Assembly: GCA_022865345.1 (NCBI GenBank)
Contig: JALHSU010000162.1
Location: 1-41,092 of the forward strand
Direction: 5' to 3'
Source: Candidatus Zixiibacteriota bacterium
GTDB lineage: Bacteria; Zixibacteria; MSB-5A5; RBG-16-43-9
Length of the DNA stretch: 41,092 nt
Part shown: piece by piece, positions 40,913 to 41,092 of the stretch
How the letters are laid out: the number at the start of each line of letters is the position of its first letter
How positions within the stretch are numbered: position 1 is the first letter of the stretch
The notes under the pieces: model-generated
The model's database searches: none
What the model saw: only the letters and a program-made list of their open reading frames with translations
Told to the model about the DNA's origin: nothing
Program-made: the position numbers and the translations under genes

Positions 40913-40978
40913 AAACCCACGTTGAGGGCAACGTGGGTTTACTGATTTTGAAGGGGTAGCCGCAACCTTCAGGTTGCG
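40913..40978. repeat. Two hairpins upstream of the response regulator
   Basis: AAACCCACGTTG-aggg-CAACGTGGGTTT (40913-40940, 12-bp stem, relative at 31562-31583) and CGCAACC-ttca-GGTTGCG (40961-40978). Confidence 0.8.
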
Positions 40979-41026
40979 TTACTCCTTAGTCTTTATTTCT
41001 ACGGTTACCAAAAATAGGTTCCTTTT

Positions 41027-41092
41027 CTATTCGAAAAGATTTTCTCTTTTTATTTCCTCTTTGATGATTTGGTAAAGTTCTTTTGCCTCATC
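41027..41092 (-). CDS. C-terminal end of an unknown gene
   Basis: On the minus strand the frame from the window edge reads a helical, charged tail (DEAKELYQIIKEEIKRENLFE is 21 residues; key parts are AKELYQIIKEE and RENLFE) and stops at TAG 41027-41029. Too little remains to name it. It would end before the response-regulator gene on the same strand. Confidence 0.45.
   Translation of the reverse strand, partial: DEAKELYQIIKEEIKRENLFE

Noticed and set aside
1-41092. Genome-wide TGA reassignment (to Gly or Trp)
   Set aside because: ruvX, cbiM, mtgA and hicB end properly at TGA, Trp is encoded by TGG throughout, and no other gene here needs TGA read-through.

Overview
The window looks like a chromosomal piece of an uncultured Gram-negative bacterium of the FCB supergroup. 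A C-terminal FlgD-like/T9SS-type domain with a YPNPFN motif, a papain-like protease ending in a dockerin pair, and secreted proteins with VCBS and beta-helix repeats recall genomes binned as candidate division Zixibacteria and relatives. That placement is inferred from style, not from a marker gene. Intergenic spaces are unusually rich in palindromes and hairpin pairs.

Layout. 1-2260: end of ruvX, mltG, and a secreted VCBS-repeat protein. 2557-4665: a cobalt/nickel ECF importer (cbiMQO) on the minus strand behind a good promoter. 4847-6387: an AT-rich patch with the N-terminal stub of a DNA methyltransferase, a PD-(D/E)XK-like nuclease and an unknown small gene. 6412-9179: a membrane protein, a cysteine hydrolase and a GT4 glycosyltransferase. 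9241-17466 (minus strand): an arsenic/redox locus with two arsR-type regulators, acr3, arsC, an ArsP-like permease, a secreted CxCC protein, two thioredoxin-like proteins, a CcdA-type electron transporter and two DUF1573 proteins. 17950-27152: aspartyl protease with PDZ, acyl-CoA ligase, an M16 peptidase pair (one active, one degenerate) and the papain-dockerin protease. 27464-27846: tmRNA. 27959-30206: an AT-rich frameshifted gene encoding a nuclease-like protein. 30374-41092: wlbA-like dehydrogenase, DUF1028 protein, beta-helix protein, monofunctional transglycosylase, glutamine-dependent NAD synthetase, formate-THF ligase, ferritin-like protein, hicBA, peroxiredoxin, response regulator and a gene running off the edge.

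The strongest novelty is the pair of DUF1573 genes (9241-9984 and 11250-11954). Each is interrupted by one in-frame TGA at exactly the same place, the first Cys of the family's CGC-T motif, giving U-G-C-T and U-H-C-T. A hairpin follows at 10 to 11 nt in both. I read them as secreted selenoproteins, probably supplied with electrons by the CcdA/thioredoxin genes just upstream. Between the two copies sits an alcohol-dehydrogenase-like gene followed by a 72-bp integron attC-like site. Both ends fit a single gene cassette (10100-11230) inserted at a secondary site.

A second theme is structure between genes: at least five compound elements in which a short outer stem encloses two hairpins, plus many 20-33 bp palindromes whose arms change in compensated fashion.
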